A DNA stretch of 64,000 nucleotides from Ricinus communis (GCF_019578655.1 NC_063265.1:23794285-23858284), one strand, 5' to 3'. Numbered from the stretch's first letter, positions 24,722 through 37,053 are shown. Numbers and translations: made by a program. Notes: generated from the sequence alone by a model not told the origin.

Positions 24722-27700
24722 TAAAAATAAATAATGGAAGAAAAGAAAGAATTGCATAAGGCCATTTGCTAGAGGCAGAGGAAAAACCAGACAGGAGAGG
24801 CTTGAATAGACACTCTGCAGCAAGTGTTACTGCCTGATAAGCCACTGTTTCATATAAAACGATATTTTACGTTTATTTATAGTTTATTTTTCTCTCACTG
24901 TTCTAAGAATCAGTTCCCTATGTTCTCTTATTAATTATTTCTTTTATGATTAGTAGGATGTGACTCATTATCTATTTTTTATTTAATTTTGGTATTTCTC
25001 TAAATATTTTTTTTATTTATATTTATATAAACTCATGCTGCATAAGTTCATATAAAAATTATAAGATGAGTATTTTTGTTGTCCAAGTTATACTTAATTT
25101 GACGTTTAATGAATAAGTGAATTATATTTTATAATTAAAAATTATTATTGTTTAATGTTCACTAACATTTTTGTTTAGGATAAATGATTATGAAATTTAT
25201 TTTGAATTCTAAATTTAGTGTATTTAGTATAAATTATATCTTTTAGTCATAAATTCATAAAATTGACTACTACGGAACTAAATATCGCTAATTTTATTAG
25301 AAATAAATTTAAAAATATAAATTTTTATTTTGTGATAAAAATACTCTTAATTTAAATATTTAAGAATATATAATCTTTTTTACTTATATCGTATTTGGCT
25401 AAAACTCATAAAATTTATTAAATTTATTTACAAATCTAAAATTTGTATTTTTGAATCGAGTGAAAGTTAATTTATAATTTTATATAATCAAATTTGTATA
25501 AAATTAGTTATAACTAAATTAAATTTCAATAAAATAGATAAAATTTTTAATTGAATCCCATATTAGTAAATTAATATATTTTATAATATTAAAATATCTC
25601 TTTCAACTTTATTATTTTTATTTTATTTTTTTATATTTTTTTCAAATTAAATAAATTTTTTAATGAATTTAACTAAATATAGTATTAAGATTTTTTATCA
25701 TTTTAAAATTTTTAATTTTATTTTTTATTACCTTTCTAATTGATATTGTTATTTTTATTATATTGGGACATTAATAAACATTAATTTTCACTAGAAGAAT
25801 ACTTATATCCAAATAGTTTATTATCAAAAAGACTAATATGAGATATTCCTAAAGTAATAATAAATTTATTTAGAAATGATTTCATTTTAAATTAACTATT
25901 ATGAAATTAAATAGCACTTGTTCATATTTATTAATTATGAGTTTATTGTAGTTTGCTGTATAATATAATAAATTCTTAATCAATTGTTATTATTTCTTTG
26001 TGTTTTTTTCTTTACAGCAAATGAGATATGCGACAGATTCGCAGCCACAGGATTCCATGCCAACATGATAACATATTTGACAGAACAACTGAACTTGCCG
26101 CTAGTTAAGGCTTCCAATACACTCACCAACTTCGGCGGAACGGCGAGCTTCACACCGCTGATCGGTGCTTTGATAGCCGATTCCTTCGCCGGTCGATTTT
26201 GGACCATCATAATCGGTTCCATCATATACGAACTGGTCTCTCTCTAAATTAGTTTTTTTTTTTTTCTTCTTTCGTGTTTATTTGAAATTCTAAGTTAAAT
26301 TGCTTTCAAAAAGATATATGGTTGAATTCTATCTATTTCAACTTAATCTCACGGAAGAAAAGATTTTAAAAACCACTAGACGGGAAAAGTGTTGATACTG
26401 CTCTCTCCAGCTATGGGATTTATTCTCTACATTTATGGTTAAATACTATTTACTTTTTAAGATATATTTTAATATATAAATTATTTTTTTATATTTTTAT
26501 TTCATTAAATTTTTTTATGAATTTTCAATAAAATCAATTATTATCTTTTTTGTATTAGTACAAGAATTAAATTAGTAACTCAATAATTTCCTTAAAATCT
26601 TATTATCAATTATTAAATTTGTATAAAATTAATTTTATTATTAGATTAGAATAAAATTCTATTTTAAACATAAATTAACTTTAATATTTAATTAAAATAA
26701 TAAATTAAGATTCTTTTTCTTTGCTCTACTTTTTTTTGATACAATTTTATTTTAAACAAATTTAAACATTATAAAACTATTTATATTTACAGCAATATTT
26801 CTAAATCACAATATAATTTAATTACAATTATTAATATAAAATAAAAAGTTCTAGTTAAAAAACATTATTCTATTATTATTTTTATCATATATTATAGTTA
26901 AATTATATTAAAAATAAAAAATAAATTAATAATCATATCTTAATCTAGCGAAATAATCTAGACACTAATAAATTTTATAGAAAAAATGTTGAAGTTAACA
27001 AATTCATTATTTATGAAAAGAATCATGATAATCTTGCATATTAAAAGTAGTGTTCTTTCATTAATTATTCAAATAAAATTAATATGAGTAAAATTTTTAT
27101 TTTTAGTATAGTTTAATTTTAGTGTCTAATAAAAATAAAAACTCATAATTATTTTGTAATGAAAAACTTAAAATAAAACTCCTTAGTAATTTAATAATAT
27201 TAAATAAAAAATAAATATTTTTAATACATTTAAATTTTTTAAAAATTAAATTATGCTAAAAAAATAAAAGATATAAACAAATAAAAGAAATAAAATTTAT
27301 TATTTTCATTAGACACTAAAATTAACTTGTGCTAACAATAAATTTTACTCTAATTTGATAATAAAATTAATTTTAGACGAGTTTGATAATTAATAATTAA
27401 TGTAAAAATCAAATTGTAATATTAGAGTTTCAGTTTAGTCCTTTGACTAATATAGAAGAAATAATAATTAGTTTTATTAAAACTCAAAAGAATTTTGATG
27501 TAACAAAAAAAATACAAAGACAAACTTGTGTGTTAGACTAAATCTTAGGAGTAAATAGTATTAACCTCTATATTTATATAAACAAATTTAATAATTTGTT
27601 AGTATATTGTCTAGCAGTGTTATTATTTAATAATTTAATCAAATTAATAAAATATTTTTAATTTTTTCTAATATTTTAAAATTATTTAGTGTTTTAGAAT

Positions 27701-29562
27701 TGATTTTTGGTTAAGTGAACTAATAATTAGTTTTATATTTTATAAAATACAATCATACTTACTGCTGTTACTAGACACCTCTAATAAAAATAAGTTAACC
27801 ACTTAGTACCACGTAAAAGAAATTTTGAGAAAGTTACAACATGACTTGGATCATCTCAAGACCAATAAATAATACAGAATCTAGTTTCATGAAAAAATTA
27901 TAATCGGCTCATATAATTAGAATCATATCTCAATGCTCTTATTTATATCTATAATGACAGGGAATGATCAGTATCACCATATCAGCAGTGCTACCATCAC
28001 TCCGTCCTCCACCATGTCCAACTCAACTGAATTGCCAGGAAGCCTCAACTCTGCAATTATGGGTTCTTTACATATCCCTTCTCCTCACATCCTTTGGCAC
28101 TGGTGGCATTAGGCCTTGTGTGGTTACCTTTGCTGCTGACCAAATTGACATGACCAAATCAAGTGTTAACTCTCGAGGTTGGAATTTTTTCAACTGGTAC
28201 TACTTTAGTATGGGAATGGCGACCTTAACTGCATTGACTGTTGTTGTTTATATACAAGACGATGTGGGTTGGGGCTGGGGTCTTGGTATTCCTACTATAG
28301 CCATGGCCTTATCCATTGTAGCTTTTGTATTTGGCTCCCGACTTTATGTGAAGTTGAAACCAGGAGGAAGCCCTTTGGTTAGATTGGCACAAGTAATTGT
28401 TGCTGCTTTCAAGAAAAGGAAAATAGTGATGCCTGATGATCGTGGGCTTTTGTACCAAAATAAGGAGCTTGACGCTGACATTTCTGTCACTGGAAGGCTT
28501 CTACACACCAATCAATTCAAGTATGTTGTATCTCAAATCATAACCACTCTAGACTCTATAGAAGTGTTACATGCATTAGTGCAGCTCTTAATTATTTACT
28601 GCTTTTGTATATGCAGATGGCTTGATAAAGCTGCCGTAATAGCAGAAGGTGAGCAAAATGATAAGAAGACCCCAAATCTTTGGAGGCTAGCCACAGTCCA
28701 CAGAGTGGAGGAGCTGAAATCCATAATCAGAATGCTACCTATTTGGGCAGCTGGAATTTTACTCGTAACAGCTTCTTCACACCTACACAGTTTTGTCATC
28801 CAACAAGCTCGCTCCATGGACCGGCACCTGTCACATTCCTTCGAAATTCCACCAGCTAGCTTATCCATCTTTAGTATTCTAACCATGCTAACCGGTCTTG
28901 TTGTATATGAACGCCTCTTCGTCCCCTTCGCTCGTCGCTTCACCGGAAACCCATCAGGAATCACTTGCCTACAGAGAATGGGCATAGGTTTCTTTGTCAA
29001 TATAATTGCAACAATTGTTTCAGCATTAGTTGAGAGCAAAAGAAAAGCAGCTGCTGCCCATCACAACTTATTGGATGATCCTCAAGCCATTATTCCAATA
29101 AGTGTGTTTTGGTTAGTTCCTCAGTTCTGTCTCCATGGAGTAGCAGAAGTTTTCATGTCTGTTGGGCACTTAGAATTTCTTTATGATCAATCACCAGAAA
29201 GCATGAGAAGCACAGCTGCAGCACTCTATTGGATTGCAATTTCTATTGGTAATTATATAGGTACAGGTTTAGTGACACTAGTTCACGACTATACTGGCAG
29301 GGAAAACAATTGGTTGCCTGACAGGAACCTTAACAGAGGCAGATTGGACTACTATTATTGGCTGGTTACAGGTATCCAAGTTGTAAATCTTGTTTATTAT
29401 CTAGTTTGTGCCTGGCTTTATACTTACAAACCATTAGAAGAGGTCAAGGACGAGGAAGATGCTGAAATAACTAATAATGAGATTCCATATAAGCGCTTGG
29501 CTGATGCAAACGGGGACAAAGAGGTTGAGCTTGCTAGGAATGATGGAGTTAGGATTGTTTAA
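24092..29562 (+). CDS. NPF3.1: NRT1/PTR family transporter, NPF3.1 type
   Basis: Proton-coupled transporter of the major facilitator fold; members of the NPF3 subgroup are reported to move nitrate, nitrite or gibberellin across the plasma membrane. Exons: 24092-24233, 26018-26235, 27961-28520, 28617-29562, all with GT-AG borders, joining to 621 residues (AtNPF3.1-like proteins are about 590). Key pieces: GGIRTMPFILANEICDRFAA spanning the exon 1/2 join (the ExxE[R/K] motif reads E50-I-C-D53-R54), TLTNFGGTASFTPLIGA, GTGGIRPCV (about 166-174), the PTR2 signature FFNWYYFSMGM (about 196-206), and NQFKWLDKAA across exons 3/4 in the central loop. A second in-frame ATG at 24110 would remove 6 residues. 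The first two introns are about 1.8 and 1.7 kb, AT-rich, with ATT/ATA microsatellites at 24392-24421 and 24686-24717. Exact substrate is inference. Confidence 0.9.
28521..28616 (+). other. 96-nt in-frame third intron of the NPF gene
   Basis: Donor AA|GTATGT and acceptor TGCAG|ATGG restore the expected NQFKWLDKAA of the family. The intron is a multiple of three and has no in-frame stop, so retention would insert 32 mostly hydrophobic residues (YVVSQIITTL... to ...YCFCIC) into the central loop and leave the rest of the protein unchanged. Confidence 0.85.
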
Positions 29563-29624
29563 GATATAATCTATGAAAAGTCTTGCCTTATTCTACGTAG
29601 ATGTCTTCAATCATTCGCTAAATC

Positions 29625-29630
29625 AATAAA
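29625..29630 (+). terminator. Poly(A) signal of the NPF gene
   Basis: AATAAA lies 63 nt after the stop codon, in a suitable AT-rich 3' flank and before the LINE tail at 29704. Confidence 0.55.
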
Positions 29631-29807
29631 TGAGTGATATATATTTATTAACTTTTAAATAATTAAATATGTATTAATTATTCAATGTTAAACTATAAAA
29701 TACTTTTTTTAAGGTAAATAATCATTGCATTAAACAGCCCTAGAATGGGCATTAGAGTGCAAAAGATCCTCCAAAATAGGTGGAGGATTAGAGATCCAAT
29801 AATTGGA

Positions 29808-30304
29808 CTAAAAAAAAAGCTTACAGTTTTTGGCTATCCAATCAACAAGATTAACTTTTCTACTAATATCTCTAACCAAAGCTTTCTCAAAATCACTTAA
29901 CAAAAATTTTATATTATAAACAATGGGGTTCAATTCCCATTCACAATCTCCATAACCCTTGTGCAGGGCATTTACCACACGTTTAGCATCTACTTCAAAT
30001 AATACCGTCCTCACACCAATCTCTGATACTAGTGAGATAGCTTCCCTTAGAATATAAGCTTCCACAACCACTATCTTTCCAGTAATGAATCTAAAGGAAT
30101 GACCATATACTATCAGGCCCCTCTCATTACCAAAAACAACTGCTCCCATAGAAAATCCTCCATTTCCCTCCAAGCCATATCTGAGTTGTACTTGAGGAAA
30201 CCCGCTGGAGGGGGAACCCATACGTTGTTAGATTGAGCTAAGGGACGCATTTCAAGACTTTGGTATGCTCCAAACCTTCCTCTCACCCTAGTATTAGCCA
30301 TCAT
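29808..30304 (-). pseudogene. LINE RNase H-like domain
   Basis: Begins with VWVPPPAGFLKYNSD, the usual entry into plant LINE RNase H (W..P..G..K.N.D). It continues through AEAYILREAISLVSE-type and VLFEVDAKRVVNALH segments, then DISRKVNLVDWIAK, where functional copies usually have R..N..AH..A. Two overlapping open pieces in different frames (30113-30304 and 29808-30221) show a frameshift. It is a non-functional remnant. Confidence 0.75.
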
Positions 30305-31081
30305 TTCTCATGAGGTCTGCCACCTTGTAAGTGTTACCCTCAGGTCCTTTTAATGCCAAAAGACTGAAATTATCCAAAGAAGGAATCCACTTCTCTTCCT
30401 AGATACATATACTTTTTCCATCCCCTATATTCACCCTTAGACCCTCTTTCAATAGCTTCATGCCCTCCAACATACTAGTCTATATCCATGACTGATTTCT
30501 CTTAGACTCAGCATTTAAAAGTTCTCCACGGGGGAAATATAGGCCCTTTAGCACTTTGGCCCAAGGTTTATCTTTATTATGGAGTAGTCAACAATATTGG
30601 TTGGCTAAACAAGCTTTGTTGAAATCCTCAAGACCTTCAAAACCCATACTACAAAATCCTTTTAGTAGAGTCATTGTACCCCAACCCTTTCAATGAATTT
30701 TCCTGTCTAAATTAGGACCACCAAAATCGAGCCAAAATCCTATTGAGTTTTTGACAAAAAAGCTTTGGAAGTTTGAAATACTCTATTTATGACCAGGAAT
30801 CGCCTCTCAGGACAGATTTGATCAAAATTTCTCTTCCCGCTTAGGATAAAATTTTTTGTTGCCACCCTGGGTCTTCTTAATAACCCTCCTTTCGATAAAT
30901 TTAAGCGTTTTCCCTTTTGATTTTCCCTACAGTATTGGGACTCCTAAGTAAGAATGTTTGGGCTTATTTCCTGCATACTGAGAACTCTCAATACATCCTT
31001 TTTCTGCATTTCCAACATACCTTTATTGAACATCACATGAGACTTCTCGAAATTAATATTAAGTCCTGATGCTCCACTAAA

Positions 31082-32208
31082 TTATTGAAGCACTTGTTTA
31101 AAACAGTCAGCCTCTTGCACTAAGGCCTTCCCATACAACAGGGTATTGTCTGCAAATAAAGTGCTAACAATAGGAGGGCAACACCGATTAAGCTTTAAAC
31201 CATTTAACCTTTTGTTCATCACTGCACTTCCTAGCAGACTAGTCAATGCTTTAGACACATAGAAAAACAAGTAGGGTGATAACGGGTCACCTTGATGCCC
31301 TCCCCGCGAAGGGGAAAATGGAGTAGATGGCATCCTATTAATCAACACTGAGTAACTAACTATTGTGATGCACTCCATAATCCTCTCACCATCCATTCAT
31401 GAAACCCCATTCTTCTCAAAACTTGTTCTAGAAAGGACCAATGTATTCGATCATATGCCTTGTATAGATCTAGCTTAATCACCATATAGTGATTGTTTCC
31501 CTTACATCTCGAATTTAGGTAGTGGAAAGCTTCATGTGCTAGGATTAGATTATCTTGAATAGCTCGATTACGCATAAAAGCATTCTAATTTGGAGAAACA
31601 ACGTCATTCATTATGGGCTTCAATTTGTTTACTAGAATCTTGAAAATTACTTTATATAAAAAATTAGTGAGGCTTATGGTCTGAATTGGGCAACTTTAAT
31701 AGGTGAAGGACTTTTGGTATGAGGGTTATAAAGGTATGGCTAAGCTCTTTTAGCATAAAACCTGACTCAAAGAACTACTTAACTGCTCTGCATACTTGGT
31801 TCCCCACCACCGCCCATTGGGATTGAAAGAATACCCTAGAGAACCTATCCAGGCCTAGGGCTTTAAGCCCACCCAGCTTAAAAATAGCTATTTTAATTTC
31901 ACAATCTAGCACTGGTTTTGTAAGAGTAGAATTCATTTCCTCAGTCACTACAGGTTTCACCATCTCCATCACTTGATCCTCCTCTATCTGCGGCTCAGAG
32001 GCATACAATTTCTTATAGAGATCCAATATATGGCCCTCAATATCTCTTTCATTCTCTAACCATCTCCCTTCATCATTCTTAAGTCAGAAAATCAGATTCC
32101 TTTGCCTTCTATTTATTGTAGAGAGATGGAAAAACTTAGAATTCTTATCTCCTTCCCTCAGCTACTGAATGCGGGATCGTTGAAGCTAGTGGATTTCCTT
32201 AAACCTCC
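31082..32208 (-). pseudogene. LINE reverse transcriptase domain (C-terminal part)
   Basis: After the solo LTR insertion the frame resumes with REGDKNSKFFH and NRRQRN, then LDLYKKLYASE, the KALGLDRF block (normally K[AS]PGPDG) and IQDNLILAHE. KLDLYKAYDRIHWSFLE (about 31475) follows, carrying the first catalytic Asp. Next come QGDPLSPYLFF (about 31280) and the motif C region read as FADNTLLYG (about 31150), where active enzymes have FADD. Frameshifts near 31390 and 31770 and several stops confirm that it is inactive. Confidence 0.85.
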
Positions 32209-33833
32209 TGTAACACCCGGAATTTTTTTTTATATATTTAATAATGAGTTTTTATTTAAGTTAATTTTAGCTTCATTATTATTGGGTTTAATTTGAAATG
32301 ATTTAATAAAAAATTTAATATTAATCAAATAAATGAGTTATTTTCTATACCCAATTAGTTTGAAATTTTAAGAAATTATTCAAGTAAATTATTTGAGAAA
32401 TGATTATATTTTGGTTATTCAAAATTTTTCCCAAATGCATATTTATATAAGTAAAATTATATATTGGAAAATTATGATAGAAATTATAAAGGATGTTTTT
32501 ATAAAAGAATTTTGAGAAAATTGGTATTATAATTGATTAGTAGTATTAAATTTTAAATTGGAAATTTATTTTGGAATAAGGATTAAAAGTATAATTTTAT
32601 TTTTGTGAGGGTTTAATGGAAATTTGTGAGTTTCGTATTTTTGTAAATAAATATGTCGGTCAGGGGTATTTGTGTAATTGTGTATTTTCAATAATTCGGA
32701 TTTGGCCCAAATTAAATAGTTAGGGGCTTAATTGAAAGGCTAAAAAGAAGTTTGGGGGTTAAATTGGAATTCTGCAGGATGAAATTGTAAGTAATTAAGA
32801 AAGTTGAGGGACCAGATTGCAATAAGGAAAAGTTTGGGGGCCTAATGTCGATATTGAAAGGAAAGAAATCCGGAAGAAGAAAGGAGGAGAGAGAGAGAGA
32901 GTGTCGGGGAAGAGAGAAAGGAAGCAGCTGCGTTGGTGGCAACCGTCGGGGCATGAGCGGCGAAAGGCGTCAGCGGCAGCCGGAAGCTGTGGCGGCGGCC
33001 GGAGCGTCGTTCGGCTTCCGGCCTTCCGGCCGATCTTGGTGGCGATCGGCTCCCCTTGGAGAGCTTCCTTTTGGGCGGTAGCGGCGTCGGTTTGGTGGCC
33101 GGAGGAGAGTTCCAAGTGGAGGCAGCCGCGTTTTTGGGTTTTTCCGTGAGATCCGGCCGGAGGATGGACGATCGGAGGATGTATCCCGACTCTCCTCATC
33201 TCAAGCTTCAGCGATGGCACCCCGGTTTCGTGGCGATCGGGCTTCGTTTGCGAATCGACGGTCGAGATCGTCCGTAAATCTCCGGATGATCGGGTGTCGA
33301 TCAAAAATCGAAGCGGGATCGTCATCGGTAGCGTCGTTGTGAGTCTGATGGTGTGTTCGGATCGTCGATCGGACTCCGGCGGCCGGAGGCGAGTCGATCG
33401 AGCGACCGAGCGTCTCGATGATCTGTCTGTTCGGCTCGCTCCAACCGAGGCACCGGAGCAGAGCTAGGAGGTCGCCCAATCCTATTCGTGACTGTTAGTT
33501 CTCCCGCGACTCTTATTCAATAACCCGACTCCTTCATCATCGGGTGATGTATTTGATTTGGTATGTAAATTGGTAAATCTTAGATTCTCCGGAGTAGTAA
33601 TAGTAGATGTATCAGTTGTAAATTTTCTGAGTTTCAGGTCTCACCTAGTTTTTCTGGCAGACCGAAGTATTTATGTAGAATGTAGCTATTAAGATAATTT
33701 GTGGTTTTAATAATATTAATTTGAGATGAGATTTGTTTAAATCAGTGAGTGTCAGGCTTACTACGGGTTTCGGTGGCCTTAAGCCTACCCATTCCCTAGT
33801 GCCGGTCACGGGCCCACGGGTGGGGTCGTGACA
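32209..33833 (+). mobile_element. Solo LTR of the long-LTR family, internally deleted, inside the LINE
   Basis: Begins TGTAACACCCGGAATT and ends GGGGTCGTGACA with a perfect cctcc duplication (32204-32208 and 33834-33838). It is 1,625 bp against about 2.8-3.0 kb for full copies. One deletion follows gagcgtctcg near 33420; a second joins ggaggtcgccc to attcgtgactg near 33478 and removes the hairpin-unit array. It is opposite in orientation to the LINE and splits its reverse transcriptase. Confidence 0.93.
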
Positions 33834-34330
33834 CCTCCACACCTCATCTAGCCTTTTAACCAAATCGGCTTCTTGACTATTACTTAGATCAGTATAAGGC
33901 ATTGCTTTAATCCTCTTAATATCACTAATTAATGTTTCCTCCAGCTGTAAAATTTTTCGAAAGACCTGCCTATCCCAACTTATCAACACCTTTTTACAAG
34001 CTTGTAATTTCCTTTAGATTCTAAAGATCTAAGACCCATAATCTTCCTTTTTCCAAGATTTGGCAATTAAATCACTACAATCAGGATTAAGCAACCACTT
34101 ACTCTCGAAATGAAAAACTCGTCTATACTTCATGGCTTGTACACAAAGGTCTAGAATCAAGGGCCGATGATATGACCTGATAAGTGCCTCATGTATGACC
34201 AAAGCTTTATTAAATAGAAGCTTCCACTCAAGGTTCACCAACACTTTATCCAAACATATAGCCACGGCCTCATTACCCACCCTATTATTAGACTAAGTTA
34301 GAGACGGGTCTTTGAAAGCAACCTCTATCA
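33834..34330 (-). pseudogene. LINE endonuclease C-terminus and RT linker
   Basis: The - strand shows VAFKDPSLT, then NNRVGNEAVAICLDKVLVN with EWKLLF, matching the end of plant L1 endonucleases (G..FTW.N.R.G......LDR.L....W...F). HRPLILDL corresponds to the DH.P[IL] segment with the Asp replaced. Then come a linker with W..E and LDEVW, cut by the LTR insertion at 33833. The catalytic N-terminal half is absent. Confidence 0.7.
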
Positions 34331-34581
34331 ATAGATTACCATCCATAAAATCGTGGTGCTTGTGCAATAAAACAGTTGCAAACCACAATCCCTGACCTAC
34401 AAATTGTAGGGCTCGGGTTCATTTTAGCTGAAGGATCGAGAGGATAGTATAAATCACTGACCTGCACTTCTGAAATGTCCGTAACAAAACTTTTGTCTTT
34501 ATCATCTGACTTATCAAGCTGTGTTCCTGAGTGGAAGGTTCTGAAAAACCTTTCCTCGGTGACTTTCCGAGGTTTCTTTAC

Positions 34582-34800
34582 TCACCTCACAGCTTCTTTC
34601 TTTAGCACTCTGCCCCATTGAGCAACTGAACTTCTCTGCATCCGTAACGGCAGGATAAGGATGTCTGACACCTTTCTAAGACACAACCCCTCCTTATCCA
34701 AACAAGGACCCGGGATGAACATCTTTTCACATGCCATCGGACTACATCGTTCCTTACCGTTTCCTTGAATATCCTGAATCTTCAGCCCCTCAATCGCCAT
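34582..34800 (-). pseudogene. LINE 5' reading frame remnant
   Basis: A 72-codon frame starting MAIEGLKIQDIQG at the 5' end of the LINE. I do not recognise a domain; from its position it would be the ORF1/ORF2 junction region left after a deletion. It is followed by stop-rich sequence until the endonuclease remnant. Confidence 0.35.
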
Positions 34801-34802
34801 AA

Positions 34803-35672
34803 ATTAAAGTAAATATGATGTTTCTAATACTTTTAACCTAAAGATTTTCATAACAAATATAATTATTAAATTGATCTGATGGTCAATTAACAATAGTAGA
34901 TGAAATTAATACAGTTATAAAGGTAAAGAAATCATTTATTAAACTCATGATAAATAAGGTTCATACATAAATAAAAAGCAAAACTAAACACTTATGGAAA
35001 TTAGCCTGACATATTTAATCCAACGTTCATTGAAATTAAATAGAAAGACATAAAAAAATAAAATAGAAAATTAAAGCTCCCTCAAATGCAAAAGTTCTTT
35101 AAGGGATGAAGATGATTGGTCCTCACTTTCCACGTCTTGAAAAGATTGGTCCTCACTTTGCACGTCCTGAAAAGCTTCTTTGATCTTTGAAAGAATTATG
35201 CAAAACTAACTAAATGTTTGTAGAAGATGAACTGTAGAAAATTCACAGAGAGAAAAATAATAGATAGGTCCCTTGTTCAACTGATCTCCACTACTTGTGG
35301 AGATTCCTTTTTCTTAGAGTTCTTCTCTAGACACAACACTACTATAATTATCCTCTTGACTATCCTAAATAAAATAAAAAATTTAAAAGTAATTATCCTT
35401 AATTACATAATAACTAATTAATTTCCCCTTGTGGCCTTGTATTTTTCGGCTAGGCCTGCAAAATTAGTAGTCCACGTGTCTTTATTCTAAAAATTCGTAG
35501 CAGCAGTCCAATTTAAGCCCATTTATGTACATTAGGCTCGTATTCTCCCTTTTTGGCTATTAATATATGAAATTAGACAATAAGGCTAAAGTGAGGTAAT
35601 AAGCACATATTTCAAACATACCAATAAATCACTAAAATGCCTTAAATATATATACATAATATGAACCTATCA
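34803..35672 (-). repeat. Copy B 3' LTR, truncated
   Basis: Aligns with 47625-48439, sharing ctgatggtcaatta and the end ATGAACCTATCA. It starts abruptly at aaattaaagtaaatatg against the LINE 5' end, while the other LTR continues for 385 bp further. Confidence 0.8.
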
Positions 35673-35690
35673 AGTACCCCCCACTTAAAC
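35673..35690 (-). other. Polypurine tract of copy B
   Basis: The - strand reads GTTTAAGTGGGGGGTACT immediately before the LTR start TGATAGGTTC. This is the expected place for plus-strand priming. Confidence 0.7.
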
Positions 35691-37053
35691 ATTTACTTGT
35701 CCTGAAGTAAATAGGAACTTAAGAATTAATCTTTGCAAAAAGAATACAGCAATTCATATTCAGCTCAAAGGTATTACTCAAAACAATCTCATTAATGTAG
35801 AAATTATACTAACCCAAGAAAACTTTAATCATAGAAATTTTCTTAAAAAGATGTATGCTCAATCATAGTTAGCCAAAAGATTCAAGCATCCAATCTTTTA
35901 CACATGTTTCATAATAAATAGTTTAGTTCATCTTTAAAAGATACAACTATGATGTATAACTCAAATCACCATTACCTCATTCAAGAAGCACAACCTTAAT
36001 TCATAAATAAGAGACCAATAAGCATTTATATTTTTTACTTGCTTTTCAAGCTCTTGTACTCTTAATTTTCTCTTCTTTCTTTGCACCCCTTGGATTTAAA
36101 CTTGATACTTAGGAAATTTCTTTTTTTCTTGAGATATTATGCATTTTTACACAAATACAAACATGGGTAATGAATGCACCTAGTTACTCAACAAAACATA
36201 CATTAAGATACTTTGCATACTCATGACCTCAATTGCCTTTTTACGCGAAAATCAACATTGATCATGTAGATCTCTAGTTACTCAACAAGTAAAATAAGCA
36301 GAGTAGAATTATTAAACTTAGAGCTTTAACTTGCCCATATCATTTCTCATAAACTTAGGCAAGCTATAATAACAATAAGAAAATAATAACCTAAATCATA
36401 CACTTAAATTTGCCAAACTATTCATTATGTCCATATACAAAAGATGAACACTTGATCATTTAAGTACAAATAACTCATGAGTTTACATTTATATATGTGT
36501 TTAAAAATCAATTCAAGAACTCAAGGGTTAACATAATAGTATTCTTTTATTAATTCTTTAATATAGAATAATAACAAAAAGCTGAGTAGAAAAATTTAAT
36601 ATTTCGTAAAACTTAATAAAAAATTACTAAATATATGGCATATAAAAATAAAAGAATTACTCTAATTCTCCTCCCCCGCACTTATTTTAGACATTGTCCT
36701 TAATATCTTAAGCATAGAATAAACAAATAATGGAGAAAAGATAGAATACTTTCTTGAAAAATTGGAATGATACTTGGTAGCCATTGTTCATAAGTAATAT
36801 CATCCTATAGAAACCTTAAATAATCTTAAAGGACCATCATTGATAACTAACAAATTAATTAAAATAAAAATACTGAAATTAAAACGTAATCATAAGGTTA
36901 TGATTACAAACAAAGTCATAAAAGAAATCCTAATGGGCTAGAAAGCATAGAAATCCTAAGGTAGCTAAAAATAAAAAGAAATATCCTATAGTAGCTAGAT
37001 ATCTAAGTCCTAAAAATAGAAAAATAAAAGAAATCCTAATAGAAAAACTAAAA
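35691..37053 (-). other. Non-coding part of the copy B post-pol region
   Basis: AT-rich with many stops. The stretch 36235-36705 is closely similar, in reverse complement, to 63538-64000, which identifies the latter as the same family. It includes GACAATGTCTAAAATAAGTG followed by a G-rich run, a landmark of Athila-type post-pol regions. Confidence 0.6.

Larger units (their letters stand above)
29704..34802 (-). mobile_element. Decayed L1-type LINE with RNase H domain
   Basis: On the - strand: a 5' frame (34582-34800), the C-terminal part of the endonuclease (about 34320-34029), the linker and reverse transcriptase (about 33989 to 31082, interrupted by a solo LTR at 32209-33833), a zf-RVT-like region (about 30720-30380) and a plant LINE-type RNase H (30304-29808). 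It ends with a short A-rich tail at about 29704-29710. The N-terminal part of the endonuclease is missing and there are many stops and frameshifts. It sits 140 bp past the NPF stop. The 5' end abuts the truncated 3' LTR of Athila copy B. No target duplication was found. Confidence 0.85.

Noticed and set aside
28596..29039. 147-codon - strand frame within the NPF gene
   Set aside because: Exact antisense shadow of a well-supported exon.
27964..29562. Single 532-codon frame as the whole transporter
   Set aside because: It lacks the first helices, encoded in two upstream exons, and includes the 96-nt intron; the spliced product matches the family.
34582..34800. Possible host gene upstream of the LINE
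   Set aside because: It lies at the LINE 5' end on the same strand, has no domain or splice context, and is better read as a LINE remnant.
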